DNA of 64,000 bases from Bos javanicus (GCF_032452875.1 NC_083882.1:60775614-60839613); one strand, 5' to 3'; positions 43,715 through 55,563 are shown, counted from the stretch's first letter. The notes: generated from the letters alone by a model not told the origin. Program-made: numbers and translations.

Positions 43715-43870
43715 GGAATTTGCAGTCCAAGGGAACTAGGTTGAAATCCTAGCTTCTCCAATTGACTTGAGCAGGCGATGGTCCTTAACTCCAGCTTCCC
43801 TTCTACGTAAAATAAGGACAATAATTCTTATTTTATTAGATAGTTATAAAAGTTAAATGCCATAAGTGAA
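43715..43870 (+). repeat. MIR SINE
   Basis: 'GAAATCCTAGCTTCTCC', 'CTTAACTCCAGCTTCCC' and 'ACGTAAAATAAGGACAATAA' follow the MIR order in diverged form. Confidence 0.55.
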
Positions 43871-43885
43871 AGCGTATGCTTAATA

Positions 43886-44006
43886 CATTATGCTCAGTCT
43901 CTCAGTCATGTCCAATTCTCTGAGAACCCATGGACTGCAGTCCACCAGGCTCTTCTGTCTATGGGATTTTCCAGGCAAGAATATTGGAGTAAGTTGCCAT
44001 TCCCTA
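43886..44006 (-). repeat. BovA-type SINE fragment
   Basis: Reverse BovA unit from 'TGCTCAGTCTCTCAGTCATG' to 'GTAAGTTGCCATTCCC'. The tRNA head is missing. Confidence 0.82.
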
Positions 44007-44491
44007 TTCCATTAACATATCATAAGTACTAAATAAGTATTTCCTGCCTTCCTTCTACTCTCCACCTATCGGTCCTGGTGTCACTTAAATTTCATTATAA
44101 CCCCCAATTAAGTATCTGCTCTCCTCTCCAGTTCAACCATTCTATCTCAAACATTTTTCACTCCTGTTCTGAAGCCTGCTCATTATCCCATGGTATATTA
44201 TGTCCCCTATAGATACATTCTAATTTTTCAATGACCATCCTAAAGTGTGGCAGCAAATACTTATCTCCATACTCAAGCATGGTTGCTCCTGAAAAGGAAA
44301 GACTAAGATTCATTTTTAATATAATGTTTTAGATCATTGTAGCTTCAGATCAACAGGTATTGTATGTGTGTGTCCACTGAGTTACACTGACTCACTGAGA
44401 CAAAAAAACAACCTCTTGGACTTTTTAATACATGATATTATCTAGTATTTATCAAGCAGTTTTTATGTGTCATTCACCGTTCTTAGTCCTC
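44007..44491. other. No gene recognised
   Basis: Unique-looking sequence with nothing coding or repetitive that I can name. Confidence 0.45.
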
Positions 44492-44913
44492 GAGAAGGCA
44501 CTGGCAATCCACTCCAGTACTCTTGCCTGGAACATCCCATGGCCAGAGGAGCCTGTTGGGCTACAGTCCATGGGGTTGCTAAGAGTCGGACACAAGTGAG
44601 CGACTTCACTTTCACTTTTCCCTTTCGTGCATTGGAGAAGGAAATGGCACCCCACTCCAGTACTCTTGCCTGGAAAATCCCATGGACAGAGGAGCCTGGT
44701 GGGCTTCAGTCCATGGAGTCGCTAAGAGTCGGACACAAGTGATCGACTTCACTTTCACTTTTCCCTTTCATGCATTGGAGAAGGAAATGGCAACCCACTC
44801 CAGTGTTCTTGCCTGGAGAATGCCAGGGATGGGGGAGCCTGGTGGCTGCCGTCTATGGGGTCGCACAGAGTTGGACACGACTGAAGCGACTTGGCAGCAG
44901 CAGCAGCAGCAGT
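44492..44913 (+). repeat. Trimeric BovA2-type SINE
   Basis: Three BovA units occur head to tail with starts near 44491, 44634 and 44777, a period of exactly 143 bp. Each starts 'GAGAAGG', and the CACTTTCACTTTTCCCTTTC linker occurs twice. BovA2 normally has two units. The first two units share the unusual 'GGACACAAGTGA' spelling, and both linkers share a CCC, which suggests a unit duplication in this copy. The last unit ends in a CAG-rich tail. Confidence 0.9.
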
Positions 44914-45613
44914 CTTCTATATGAAGTATTAATTTAATTATTAAAGCAGTCCAAAGTGGCAGTTACCATTGTTATTCCCATTTTAGGGATAAAAAGGTTA
45001 ACACAGAGGGAGGCTATTTTTAAACTTAAGTTAAAGAGCTAGAATCTTTTCAACATTTTTTCTTTCTTTTTTTTTAAATAATGAAATCATGATAACACAT
45101 TTTCAGGAGACTTGGAAAATACAGAACAAAATTACATATAATTCCACAATATAATTAATTTTTAAGTAGATAAATTTAGATTTTCAGTTGGAGTTATAAT
45201 ATTGAACTCTCAAAAACTAATAGAATGAGTATATTGAAAAGTAGAAGAATATAGTAGACCTGAAGATCACCATGAGACATAACTAAGATTTATACAATTT
45301 TCACACAGCAGTAGGATATAAATTCTATTCAAGTTCCCATAGACTATAAAATAGGAGACACTGGAACAAATTCAGGGACATAAAACAAGGTGCAAAAATT
45401 TCATGATCTAAAGTTATTGAAGTCATATAGAGTCTGTTCAAAGAGCTAGAATATTTAAAAAAAAAAAAAAGTAGCTAGAATCTCAGTCTGTGAAATATGA
45501 TACGAGAATCTGTGTCTTCTTGGTAATAATAATTAAAATGCAAGATGAAGATGCCTTCTATCTCCTTAGGAAAGAGACAGAAGTTCTTGCTCCTGATATG
45601 ATATCGATGTGTG
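44914..45613. other. No gene recognised
   Basis: AT-rich DNA with a T run (45067-45075) and an A run (45457-45470). No gene or repeat was identified. Confidence 0.45.
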
Positions 45614-45816
45614 TGTGTGCTTATTTGCTCAGTCATGTCTAACTCTTTGAGACCCATGGACCATAGCTTGTCAGGCTCCTCTATCCATAGGATTCTCCAG
45701 GTAAGAATACTGAGGTGGGTAGCCATTCTCTTCTCCAGGGGATCTTTCCCACCCAGGGATAGAACCCAGGTCTCCTATGTTGATGGCAGATTCTTTACCG
45801 CTACCAGGGAAGCCCC
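45614..45816 (-). repeat. Bov-tA SINE
   Basis: Reverse copy from 'GTGCTTATTTGCTCAGTCATG' (3' end) to the head 'TTTACCGCTACCAGGGAAGCC'. Nearly complete. Confidence 0.88.
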
Positions 45817-46319
45817 ATGATATCTATAACTTCAGTCTTTGAAGCCCTAGATTTCTACAGAGGCACCTTGGAGCAGTCAGTAAGTAGAGGAGGATGAATC
45901 TGTATAGACAGGGTCTCCAAGTTTCTAAAACCCAAACTCAGCCTCAGTGGCCTCATTCTCTTTTGGTTTTATCACATATTGGGCATCTCCATAATATTTC
46001 ATTTGAAGGAGTAGATTTCTTGTTTTGAAAAATTTGAAAACCACTTGTAGACTGAGTATCTGTTTAGGATCCAAGACACCAATAACCTCATAGGATTACC
46101 TTGCATACTTGGTCATGCCCAGTGCTTTCTCTGAGTGTTAACTTCAGCTTGACAGTGTTATTATAAGAAACAAACCTGGCACTTAGGAGAAGCTCTTGTA
46201 ACTCACTATTAATGACAATAATTTTGGCACATTAAAAACATTAAAGAACTGTGCCAATATGAGCAATTTCTCCCATGACCTATGTACAAGAATACTTATG
46301 GCTCTTAGCTACTCGTGAG
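45817..46319. other. No gene recognised
   Basis: Unique-looking sequence without a recognisable gene, RNA or repeat. Confidence 0.45.
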
Positions 46320-46480
46320 AAGCAGTGATGTTTAACAAGAATGACATTTGAGTCAGAATCAGCTAGATTCAATCCCAACTGATAATGGGGCTGTATGACC
46401 ACGGGAAGGCTAATTCAACTTCCTAAGTCTTTGTCCCATAAACTGGGACTCCTGACAGCAGGGTAGCTGTGAAAGACTTA
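46320..46480 (+). repeat. MIR SINE
   Basis: 'GACATTTGAGTCAGAATCAG', 'TTCAATCCCAACTGATAATG', 'GCTGTATGACCACGGGAAGG' and 'GTCCCATAAACTGGGACTCC' match the MIR order (diverged) in plus orientation. Confidence 0.7.
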
Positions 46481-46989
46481 CTTCAATGAGTCAACATGTC
46501 TTCGCTCTTTGAAAAGGGCACAGGACATTCCATAAAGGGAAACACTGATGACCTGTTAATATTCTTATATCAATTCTCATCTCTCAAGTTTGCTACCTTC
46601 CTGGTAAGAAAGGCTCAAGGGGCCAACAGACTTCAGGCTCATTCCTTTCCATAGGAGTGGATCCTGAGCCCCCACTACTGATCTGCCTTTGCTAACAGGC
46701 ATAAATATTCTGTAATTGCTTTGGAGTGTACTGGTGACAGCATGGCCAACTGTTCCCTGTGATGACTCACGCGTTGCTCTGAAACAGAATGGGTGCGTGC
46801 TAGGGGAAGCTGTGAAACTCTGGGGTCTGAGTCACGGCAGTGCTGCAGCCTGCAAGCACTGATGTTCACCGATGTTTGAAGCGCCTTCAAACTCCACACC
46901 CATATGTCCACTCCTCGGCTCAAAGACATCTTGATACTTTTTACTGCAGTGAGACAATCCGACTTACCCACCACCTGCAACATCCTCTC
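46481..46989. other. No gene recognised
   Basis: Moderately GC-rich. The minus-strand 117-codon frame at 46675-47028 and the plus 73-codon frame at 46840-47061 overlap each other and have no recognisable domain. They are more likely chance frames; the right end overlaps an L2 element. Confidence 0.45.
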
Positions 46990-47290
46990 CTGACTACTGA
47001 CAGCCCAGCCATCCCAGGACCAGCTCAAATGCCACCTTCCCAGCAGAGTCTTTCCAGATGACCCTACTCAGATACAAATGACTCTTCTCATTAACCTCCA
47101 CTCCCACAAAACACTACAAGCCCATCAATTTTGTGAATGCACACTCAACATTTCAATGTGACCATTTCCACTTGGTTTCAACAAAAACTGCTTTAGATCA
47201 TAATTTGTTGAGAGCACAAATGTTATTTATTTTGTATTTCCCCAAAGTAACGTACACGGTGAATGCCTAATATACAATAAAGTGAAATGA
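46990..47290 (+). repeat. L2 LINE 3' fragment
   Basis: 'GCTCAAATGCCACCTTCC', 'GAGTCTTTCCAGATGACC', 'TGAGAGCACAAATGTTATTT' and 'GTGAATGCCTAATATACAAT' follow the L2 3' order in plus orientation. Confidence 0.7.
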
Positions 47291-47421
47291 AAGCATAAAA
47301 TATATCTCACCCTTCAATCTAGACTTTACAATGATATGCTTGCTACCTCACATGATAAGTAAAAATTGGGAATATTGACAATAACTTTTAAATGATTTTC
47401 ATGGATTTTAAAAATTAGTAT

Positions 47422-48330
47422 TTAACAAACACATGAAAAGATGCTCAACATCACTCATTATCAGAGAAATGCAAATCAAAACCACTATGAGGTACCATTT
47501 CACACCAGTCAGAATGGCTGCAATCCAAAAGTCTACAAGCAATAAATGCTGGAGAGGGTGTGGAGAAAAGGGAACCCTCTTACACTATTGGTGGGAATGC
47601 AAACTAGTACAGCCACTAAGGAGAACAGTGTGGAGATTCCTTAAAAAACTGGAAATAGAACTGCCTTATGATCCAGCAGTCCCACTGCTGGGCATACACA
47701 CAGAGAAAACCAGAAGGGAAAGAGACACGTGCACCCCAATGTTCACTGCAGCACTGTTTATAATAGCCAGGACATGGAAGCAACCTAGATGCCCATCAGC
47801 AGATGAATGGATAAGAAAGCTGTGGTACATATACACAATGGAGTATTACTCAGCCATTAAAAAGAATACATTTGAATCAGTTCTAATGAGGTGGATGAAA
47901 CTGGAGCCTATTATACAGAGTGAAGTAAGCCAGAAAGAAAAACACCAATACAGTATACTAACGCATATATATGGAGTTTAGAAAGATGGTAACAATAACC
48001 CTGCGTACGAGACAGCAAAAGAGACACTGATGTATAGAACAGTCTTATGGACTCTGTGGGAGAGGGAGAGGGTGGGAAGATTTGGGAGAATGGCATTGAA
48101 ACATGTATAATATCATGTATGAAACGAGTTGCCAGTCCAGGTTCGATGCACGATACTGGATGCTTGGGGCTAGTGCACTGGGATGACCCAGAGGGATGGT
48201 ATGGGGAGGGAGGAGGGTGGAGGGTTCAGGATGGGGAACACATGTATACCTGTGGCGGATTCATTTTGATATTTGGCAAAACTAATACAATTTTGTTAAG
48301 TTTAAAAATAAAATAAAATTTAAAAAAAAA
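47422..48330 (+). mobile_element. Ruminant L1 3' end, comparatively young
   Basis: A 5'-truncated L1 keeping the last part of ORF2 and the complete 3' UTR with an A-rich tail. The ORF2 portion is open for 182 codons, and the 3' UTR ends 'TTGTTAAGTTTAAAAATAAA'. A near-repeat around AAAATTAGTATTTA (left, 47411) and AAAAATAGTATTTTA (right, 48326) is a plausible target-site duplication. Little decay is visible, so this is among the youngest elements here. Confidence 0.88.
47433..47981 (+). CDS. L1 ORF2 C-terminal fragment
   Basis: 182 codons of the C-terminal part of the L1 ORF2 protein, after the reverse transcriptase. Recognisable words include 'TTMRYHFTPVRMA', 'GCGEKGTLLHYWWECKLVQP' (the Cys-rich C-terminal segment, with a C-x3-C...H-x4-C-like spacing) and 'PVAVPLLGIH'-type text seen here as 'DPAVPLLGIHTEKT'. 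It ends at a natural stop. Lacking endonuclease and reverse transcriptase, it has no known activity by itself. The ATG is simply the first in the truncated frame. Confidence 0.8.
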   Translation: MKRCSTSLIIREMQIKTTMRYHFTPVRMAAIQKSTSNKCWRGCGEKGTLLHYWWECKLVQPLRRTVWRFLKKLEIELPYDPAVPLLGIHTEKTRRERDTCTPMFTAALFIIARTWKQPRCPSADEWIRKLWYIYTMEYYSAIKKNTFESVLMRWMKLEPIIQSEVSQKEKHQYSILTHIYGV

Positions 48331-48524
48331 TAGTATTTTATGTGAAAGCTTACTTTTGGATAAACTGATAATATCACTGAATTTTTAATGAATACTATAA
48401 AAAGAAAATAAGAAATATTTTAATACAGTCATTTTTATATATTTGTTTTCTCATTAAAATTAGCTGACATATCTATATGTTTCTTTTTTTCTATTTTGGC
48501 TTGTGGGTTTTGACTTCTCTTTTC

Positions 48525-48634
48525 TCTTTGCCTTGCAGCTTGTGGGGTCTTAGTTCCCTGACCAGGGACTGAACTCGTGCCCCCTAAAATGGAAGCAAGG
48601 AGTTGTAACCACTGGACTTCAAGGCAAGTCCCTA
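48525..48634 (-). repeat. CHR-type SINE head
   Basis: 'TGCAGCTTGTGGGGTCTTAG', 'TTCCCTGACCAGGGACTGAA' and 'GTTGTAACCACTGGACTTC', ending 'GGCAAGTCCC': reverse complement of a CHR tRNA-like head. Same family as 7930-8043. Confidence 0.8.
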
Positions 48635-49552
48635 TATGTTTCTAAAACAGTAACTAGTAGAGCTTTCAGCAGCTAAGGAGTCCTGGTTTCCTCTGAATTT
48701 GAATAGCATATTCTTACCTGAAGAATTTGCTGTCACCACAGATTCAAAGTCACTAACCTGAACTTGTTAACCTCCTCCAACAGTAGTCCCTGCTCTCAAA
48801 ATCCTTGCCTTTGCCAATAAAAACATCATATATCCAGGGGCTCTAAACTTTTGAGTCAAGTATTATCAAAAGAAAGAAAGAAAGAAAGAAAGAACTGCAT
48901 AGTTATAACTGAGTATATTTCAACCTTCAAACATTTAGCAATTCCTGTCGAAATTTTGGGCACAGTGGTTTTCTTCTTATCTGTCTCTTTCTGTCCATTC
49001 TCCTGGACACAGACTGCCTCCTACCCCTAAAATATTGCCTCCCTGCCAGATTACAGAAGAGGTCTCTTGTCAGCCTCCTTGACTTTCAGCTTGCTTGATC
49101 TGATCTATTTTAAGTATAGCTTCAAATCATTTCTTCCTTAAATAGAACTTTATACGGTTGCTCCTTACTCAAAAATCTTCTGTAGTTTGTGAGTTCTTAC
49201 AACTTCACAGCTTAACTCTTCTCTCTGATCCCATGTAGGCACTTTATTTTTCACTTGTTTCTCCAGTTTGATGAGCTTCTGACCCATTTCACCAATACAC
49301 AAGGAAGGAGATTCACTTAGCTCCCAGGAACAAAGTCAACTCTCTGTGCCAAACACTGTACAATAGGTTCCTTGTGTGAAAGGCCACTGGTCTTATGGAG
49401 GTCATGATCAACCAGGGAAGACAGAACACAATCAGACTATTGATGTGGAATTGTGATCCTTAAGTGAACTTAAACTGCAATAGGAATGTAAATCAGGATG
49501 CTAGCAAAGAAGGTTGCACGGGTTAGAAAGATCTTATACCAATGTGGTTGAA
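48635..49552. other. No gene recognised; (AAAG)n tract
   Basis: Unique-looking DNA. A short (GAAA)n microsatellite of about six units lies at 48869-48894. No coding or RNA feature was seen. Confidence 0.5.
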
Positions 49553-49688
49553 GAAGGAAATGTCAACCCACTTCAACCCACTTCAATATTCTTGCCTGGA
49601 GAATTCCATGGACAGAGTAGCCTGGCAGGCTACAGTCTATAGGGTTGCAAGAATCAGACAAGACTTAATGACTAAGCCACCACCACCC
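49553..49688 (+). repeat. Bov-tA SINE, 3' part
   Basis: Body and tail only. A small internal duplication is visible: 'AACCCACTTC' appears twice in a row at 49565-49584. Ends 'GACTAAGCCACCACCACCC'. Confidence 0.82.
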
Positions 49689-50558
49689 ACACCAACATGG
49701 CAGAGTCCTCTATGATCTATAGGAAATATGGAGCTGTTCACTTTCCACCTTCCACCCGGTCCTTCACTCAGTTTCTCTTTGTACAATTGACATATCTATC
49801 AATGGTTAACTCAAGTCCCAACACTGTATGGTGAGTCAGCAGAAAATGTGTTTCCCAGACACAGATCCTGAGACAAGGATCCAGTGAAAGTAAGAAGCTC
49901 TTAAAGAGGCTATATTATATACAGAAAGAAATGATTATATTATATAAGGGGCATATCATCAAGTAAATCCCTATGGATAACCACAACTTAATTCCAGAAG
50001 GCAATCCTAGAAAAACAATATAGAACATATACCTCAGACTTATCTCTTGTGAGGAACAAGAGAGTTAAGGTATTTATATACCAACTTCTGTTACTCATTG
50101 GTTGAAACTTGAGGGGTATTACTTCCTCAGCTCCTTCAAGATGGCAGAGCAGCCTCTGAGTAGAAAATCTGCATGCAAAGAGGTGCTCATTCAGGTAATC
50201 GGGAGTCTGTTCTTGGAACCCTGATTTGGTGAGGGCAGGAGAATATGATCCAGTACCAAGATAATACTCTACACAAATCAGATATGAGCTTTAATAATGG
50301 TGTTGCTTATTGTTTCTTATTATGTATGTGCCCATGAGAATGTCAATTTTCTGTGTCTCAGTTTCTTCATCTTTAAAAGAGGGGGGTATTATTTGTGATT
50401 TTTCCATTTATTATTTTTTTTAATAGCAAAGCCACTTGTCACAAAAGAAAATCTGGACAAGAATTCTTGCTTGTAAAACAAGCAAAAGGAGACTTGTTCA
50501 GGTTGAAGTTTTGGCAGGGTGTCTCAGATAAGCCATCTATCTGGAGACCTAAAGTTTC
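49689..50558. other. No gene recognised
   Basis: Unique-looking DNA. The frame at 50395-50595 (plus, 66 codons) has no domain and runs into BovB at its end. Confidence 0.45.
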
Positions 50559-51277
50559 TCAGTTCAGTTCAGTTCAGTCACTCAGTTGTGTCTGACTCTT
50601 TGTGATCCCATGGACTGCAGAACACCATGCCTCCCTGTCCATCACCAACTCCCGGAGTCTACCCAAACTCATGTCCATTGAGTCGGTGATGCCATGCAAC
50701 CATCTTCATCCTCTGCGTCCCCTTATCTACCTGCCTTCAATCTTTTCCAGCATCAAGGTCTTTTCAATTGCATCAGTTCTTTGCATCAGGTGGCCAAAGT
50801 ATTGGAGTTTCAGCTTCAACATCAGTCCTTCCAGTGAACATTCATGACTGCTGATTTCCTTTAGGATGGACTGTTTGGATCGCCTTGCAGTCCAAGGGAC
50901 TCTTCAAGAGTCTTCTGCAACACCACAGTTCAAAAGCATCAATTCTTCATCACTCAGCTTTCTTCATAGTCTAACTCTCACACCCATACATGACTACTGG
51001 AAAAACCATAGCCTTGACTAGATGGACCTTTGTTGTCAAAGTAATGTCTCTGCTTTTTAATATGCTGTCTAAGTTGGTCATAACTTTTTTTCCAAGGAGC
51101 AAGCATCTTTTAATTTCATGACTGTAGTCACCATCTGCAGTGATTTTGGAGCCCCGAAAAATAAAGTCAGCCACTGTTTCCCCATGTATTTGCCAAGAAG
51201 TGGTGGGACCAGATACCATAATCTTAGTTTTCTGAATGTTGAGTTTTAAGCCAACTTTTTCACTCTCCTCTTTCACA
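50559..51277 (-). mobile_element. BovB LINE 3' fragment
   Basis: Reverse BovB beginning 'CAGTTCAGTTCAGTTCAG' and ending around 'CACTCTCCTCTTTCACA'. The minus-strand frame 50971-51306 (111 codons) is a surviving ORF2 piece ('ADFIFRGSKITADGDYSHEI', 'TLTTKVHLVKAMVFPVVMYG'), interrupted further on. About 720 bp remain. Confidence 0.92.
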
Positions 51278-51704
51278 AAGTTTCTAGAGAGCAACAAGTA
51301 AAACACTCTGCACCACTGGATGGTATCTAAGATTCCCCTGGTATCACTGCATTCTCTCCCCCTTTAATGTTCTATGATGCTTGGTATAAACCTGGATCCT
51401 TGCCAGGGAAAGAAACATACTGAGTATTCACTAAACACTCATCATGCACTAGACATCTTGATTGATACTATACATATAATCTGTCTATTGAAGGCTCAGG
51501 CATTTACATATGTGGGAATAGTGATTGGCAATAAAGTCAGAGTATACCTTGTAGTGGTGCCAGGGTTCTTAAAACTGTGTTTGCATAATACAGCGGTGAT
51601 GAATTTTATTTAGTCTGCACAACCTATTTGCACTGACCTCAAGATGGGGAGAGAGATTTGGGGGTGACTAACTTCTTTTTGTCATGACCATTTCTTTCTA
51701 AATC
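51278..51704. other. No gene recognised
   Basis: Unique-looking sequence; the 79-codon plus frame at 51374-51613 has no recognisable domain. Confidence 0.45.
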
Positions 51705-51905
51705 TTCACGACTACATGAGATAGATATTATTGTTGCTTTCATTATTATTATCTTATTATTATCATCATTATTGTTTTACAGGTGAAAAAATGAGAATCA
51801 GAGAGGGACAGAGTCTTGCCCAAGGTCCATGGCCAGTAAGTAGTAGAACCAGGACTCAAGCCCAGTCTTTCTGGGTCTTGAGTCCATCGTGCCACACCAT
51901 TTACT
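51705..51905 (-). repeat. MIR SINE
   Basis: 'TTGTTTTACAGGTGAAAAAA', 'AGTCTTGCCCAAGGTCC' and 'AGTAGAACCAGGACTCAAG' are the reverse complement of a MIR core. A TTATTA-rich microsatellite lies in its variable 3' region. Confidence 0.75.
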
Positions 51906-52352
51906 ATTGCATCTTCTGTTATATGTGAATGTTTTACAACACAATTTGTTTACACAATCAACCTTCAAAGTCTTAGAATTGTCAGGCCCAATGATTGTCA
52001 ACATAAGACGGTAAAGGAGTCAAGTGACCACATATTAGGAACTTAATTAATATCCATTGATTTATTAAACTTCACATATCAAATTTTTGCCTGAAAGGAA
52101 GAACCAAGACAAGTGAGAACATTCATGATTATTATTGATTTCAGTGCTGGAAGTCAAATACAAATGTTGTAATTGGGAATTAGATTAAAAAGTAAGTAAT
52201 TTTCATTTCTTTCACTCACTCATTTATTCAGCTGTTTCTGTGATATACTTTTTTATGTAGCCATTGAGCCAAACATATAAAGCATATTAAGGGTAAAACA
52301 ATAATTAAGACACAACTCTGTTCTTGTGGCAAATATATACTTACTCTACTAT
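51906..52352. other. No gene recognised
   Basis: AT-rich unique-looking DNA. No gene, RNA or nameable repeat. Confidence 0.45.
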
Positions 52353-53017
52353 CAGTTCAGTTCAGTTCAGTTGCTCAGTCATGTCCAACTCTTTGTAACC
52401 TCATGAATCGCAGCATGCCAGGCCTCCCTGTCCATCACCAACTCCCGGAGTTCACTCAGACTCATGTCCATTGAGTCAGTGATGCCATCCAACCATCTCA
52501 GCCTCTGTCGTCCCCTTCTCCTCCTGCCCCCAATCCCTCCCAGCATTGGAGTCTTTTCCAGTGAGTCAACTCTTCACATGAGGTGGCCAAAGTACTGGGG
52601 TTTCAGCTTTAACATCATTCCTTCCAAAGAACACCCAGGACTGATCTCCTTTAGAATGGACTGGTTGGATCTCCTTGCAGTCCAAGGGACTCTCAAGAGT
52701 CTTCTCCAACACCACAGTTCAAAAGCATCAGTTCTTCAGTGCTCAGCTTTCTTCACAGTCCAACTCTCACATCCATACATGACCACTGGAAAAACCATAG
52801 CCTTGACTAGACAGACCTTTGTTGGCAAAGTAATGTCTCTGCTTTTTAATATTCTGTCTAGGTTGGTCATAACTTTCCTTCCAAAGAGTAAGCGTCTTTT
52901 AATTTCATGGCTGCAATCACCATCTTCAGTGATTTTGGAGCCCAGAAAAATAAAGTTTGACACTGTTTCCACTGTTTCCCCATCTATTTCCCATGAAGTG
53001 ATGGGACCAGATGCCAT
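52353..53017 (-). mobile_element. BovB LINE 3' fragment
   Basis: Reverse BovB from 'CAGTTCAGTTCAGTTCAG' to 'GTGATGGGACCAGATGCCAT'. The minus-strand frame 52736-53017 (93 codons: 'SNFIFLGSKITEDGDCSHEI', 'LPTKVCLVKAMVFPVVMYGC') is intact ORF2 sequence within the fragment. The 210-codon plus frame at 52464-53096 is its antisense. Confidence 0.92.
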
Positions 53018-53401
53018 ATATAAAATCTCACCTTACTTATATGTATATATAATACCTTTACAACAGGAAAAAGAATTCACTTCTTGTTGGGGATGACAGA
53101 AAAGTCATGGTGATGACAATTTTTGTGCTTATTCTGAAAGAATGGCTTAGATTTTGGAAGTCTGATTGAGGGGCATTCTAGAATAAGTGAATTGTGACAT
53201 AAGGATATTAAACAGGAAAACTAGTGGCATGTATTAATACATATTCAGATACAAGGAAAATGAGTAAGTCTGGACTGTATGGGTTTGAAAGCAAAGGGGA
53301 GATTTTGCTAGTTGAAGACATATCTAGAAGATCCTGCAGGTCAAGTTAAGGCTTCTTGCCTTTTATTCCTTAAGTACTTGGAGTGAGGGGCACCAAGTCT
53401 T
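53018..53401. other. No gene recognised
   Basis: Unique-looking sequence between BovB and a SINE; nothing could be named. Confidence 0.45.
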
Positions 53402-53626
53402 GGGGTTCCCAGGTGGCACTAGTGTCAAGAACCCACCTGAAAATGCAGGAAACATAAGAGATACAGGGTTCGATCTCTGGGTTGGGAAGATCCCACAGAG
53501 GAAGGCACAGCAACCCACTCCTGTATTCTTGCCTAGACAATCCCATGGATAGAGGACCCTGTCAGGCTATGGTCCATAGGGTCGCAAAGAGTCAGACATG
53601 ACTGGAGTGACTTAGCATGCACACAC
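53402..53626 (+). repeat. Bov-tA SINE
   Basis: Complete plus-strand copy: head 'GGGGTTCCCAGGTGGCAC', 'GGGTTCGATCTCTGGG', body 'CTGTATTCTTGCCTAGAC' and the tail 'CTTAGCATGCACACAC'. Confidence 0.9.
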
Positions 53627-53765
53627 TAAAGCTTAATGTTTAGGAAAATCACATGGTGGAGCTATGCTTTAGAGATGCATATTTTATGTAAAATAACCCA
53701 GAAACAATAAAAATTGACAAAAATTGCTGTGTTTACGTATGCCCAGATACTATGATGAGGTTTTT
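53627..53765. other. No gene recognised
   Basis: Short unique-looking stretch. Confidence 0.4.
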
Positions 53766-53940
53766 ACTTGCATTAGTTAATTTAATCTCCATTTCACCTT
53801 TAAAAATGTGAATTATTATTTTGCCTCTCTTACAGTTGAGAAGTCCAAAGTTAAGAGAGTACACACACAGTATCCCAATGGCTTCAGGGTTAGGAAGTAG
53901 AGAAGCTGGAATTTAAACTGAAGCCATTTTGTCTCAGGTC
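53766..53940 (-). repeat. MIR SINE
   Basis: 'TTAATTTAATCTCCATTTC' and 'GAGAAGCTGGAATTTAAACTG' bracket a diverged reverse MIR. Confidence 0.55.
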
Positions 53941-54650
53941 TCTTACAAGAACTAGAGATGGTGGATGGAAACTGCTTAGGAAATTATTATAAAATTCTAG
54001 CAATACATAATAGAATTTCATACTAGAATAGAGATTTGACTTTTATTCAACTCCACCTCATATACCCCACCCCATTCAGTGCTTATGTCCTTCCAACAAT
54101 AGCAGCTGATGTCTGAAGGAACTCCTTCCAAGGGCTTCAAAGTTTACGCCAATTCCATCTCACCATCTTTATGTTAAGTCGAAATTCAGCGGGTGAAGTT
54201 AACCCACCCTCTAAAATTGGACGTTTTCAGAGAAAGAGCCAGTTATCCCTATGTTTACATCCCAATTCTACTACTACCTAAAGACACAACTCTCTGATTC
54301 TCTATTTTCCCATCTGTAAGTGGGATTATACCTTCCTATAAGATGATTAATAAAACTCTAAGGGAAGAATATGGTATGTAGCAAGAAATTAAAAAAAAAA
54401 AAACTAAATGATCATTGCTTCCTGGTTTTTCTAATCACTGGTCCTATTTTTGCTCATTGAAGATATCCAGATGTGGATGGCCATTCAAATGCATAAAAAT
54501 CATACCACCCTGCTATATTGTATATATGTGTGTGCACACCTATAATTTTATATACAAATTTTTATTTTGTTACACATGGCATTGTGGTTATAAAATATAT
54601 AAAATTATGCATATAGCCACCTAGTTAGATTACATATTTTGGTAGGCAAA
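53941..54650. other. No gene recognised
   Basis: AT-rich with an A run at 54391-54403 and TA/TG-rich sequence around 54520-54560. No recognisable gene. Confidence 0.45.
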
Positions 54651-55563
54651 ATTTGTTGTTACTATTTCAGTCATGTCTGATCCTTTGTGACCCAATGGAC
54701 TGGCGGAGCCTGCTCAAACTCATGTCCATTGAGTCAGTGATGCCATCCAACCATCTAGTACTCTGTCATCCCCTTCTCCTCCTGCCTTCGATCTTTCACA
54801 GCATCAGTTCAGTTCAGTTCAGTCACTCAGTCGTGTCTGACTCTTTGCGACCCCATGAATCGCAGCACACCCGGCCTCCCTGTCCATCACCAACTCCCGG
54901 AGTTCACTCAGACTCACATCCATCGAGTTGGTGATGCTATCCAGCCATCTCATCCTCTGTCGTCCCCTTTTCCTCCTGCCCCCAATCCCTCTCAGCATCA
55001 GAGTCTTTTCCAATGAGTCAAGACTTCACATGAGGTGGCCAAAGTACTGGAGTTTCAGCTTTAGCATCATTCCTTCCAAAGAACACCCAGGCTGATCTCC
55101 TTTAGAATGGACTGGTTAGATCTCCTTGCAGTCCAAGGGACTCTCAAGAGTCTTCTCCAACACCACAGTTCAAAAGCATCAATTCTTCAGCACTCAGTCC
55201 AACTCTCGCATCCATACATGACCACAGGAAAAACCATAGCCTTGACTAGATGGACCTTTGTTGGCAAAGTAGTATCTCTGCTTTTGAATATGCTATCTAG
55301 GTTGGTCATAACTTTTCTTCCAAGGAGTAAGTGTCTTTTAATTTCATGGCTGCAGTCACCATCTGCAGTGATTTTGGAGCCCAAAAAAATAAAGTCTGAC
55401 ACTGTTTCCACTGTTTCCCCATCTATTTCCCATTAAGTGATCAGGGCCTTTTTTAATGAACAGGCTCTTCACATTAGGTAGCCACGGTATTGGAGCTTCA
55501 GCGTGAATCTTTCCAATGAATATTCAGGATTGATTTCCTTTAGGATTGACTGATTTGATTTCC
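54651..55563 (-). mobile_element. BovB LINE fragment split by another BovB
   Basis: The outer reverse BovB occupies 54651-54807 and 55440-55563; the two parts join in consensus order around 'CAGCATCAGGGCC'. Within the left part a block is missing between 'CAATGGACTGG' and 'CGGAGCCTGCTCAAACTC'. The element's own left end is irregular ('TTGTTGTTACTATTTCAG'). Confidence 0.82.
54808..55439 (-). mobile_element. Nested BovB LINE 3' fragment, same orientation
   Basis: Reverse BovB inside another BovB, starting 'TTCAGTTCAGTTCAGTCAC' and ending at 'CTATTTCCCATTAAGTG'. A 5-bp ATCAG repeat (54803-54807, 55440-55444) flanks it. The minus frame 55187-55411 is surviving ORF2 text, missing a few codons compared with 52736-53017. 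Confidence 0.88.

Noticed and set aside
46675..47028. 117-codon minus-strand frame as a possible exon
   Set aside because: No domain was recognised, an equally long frame overlaps on the other strand, and its end lies within an L2 relic.
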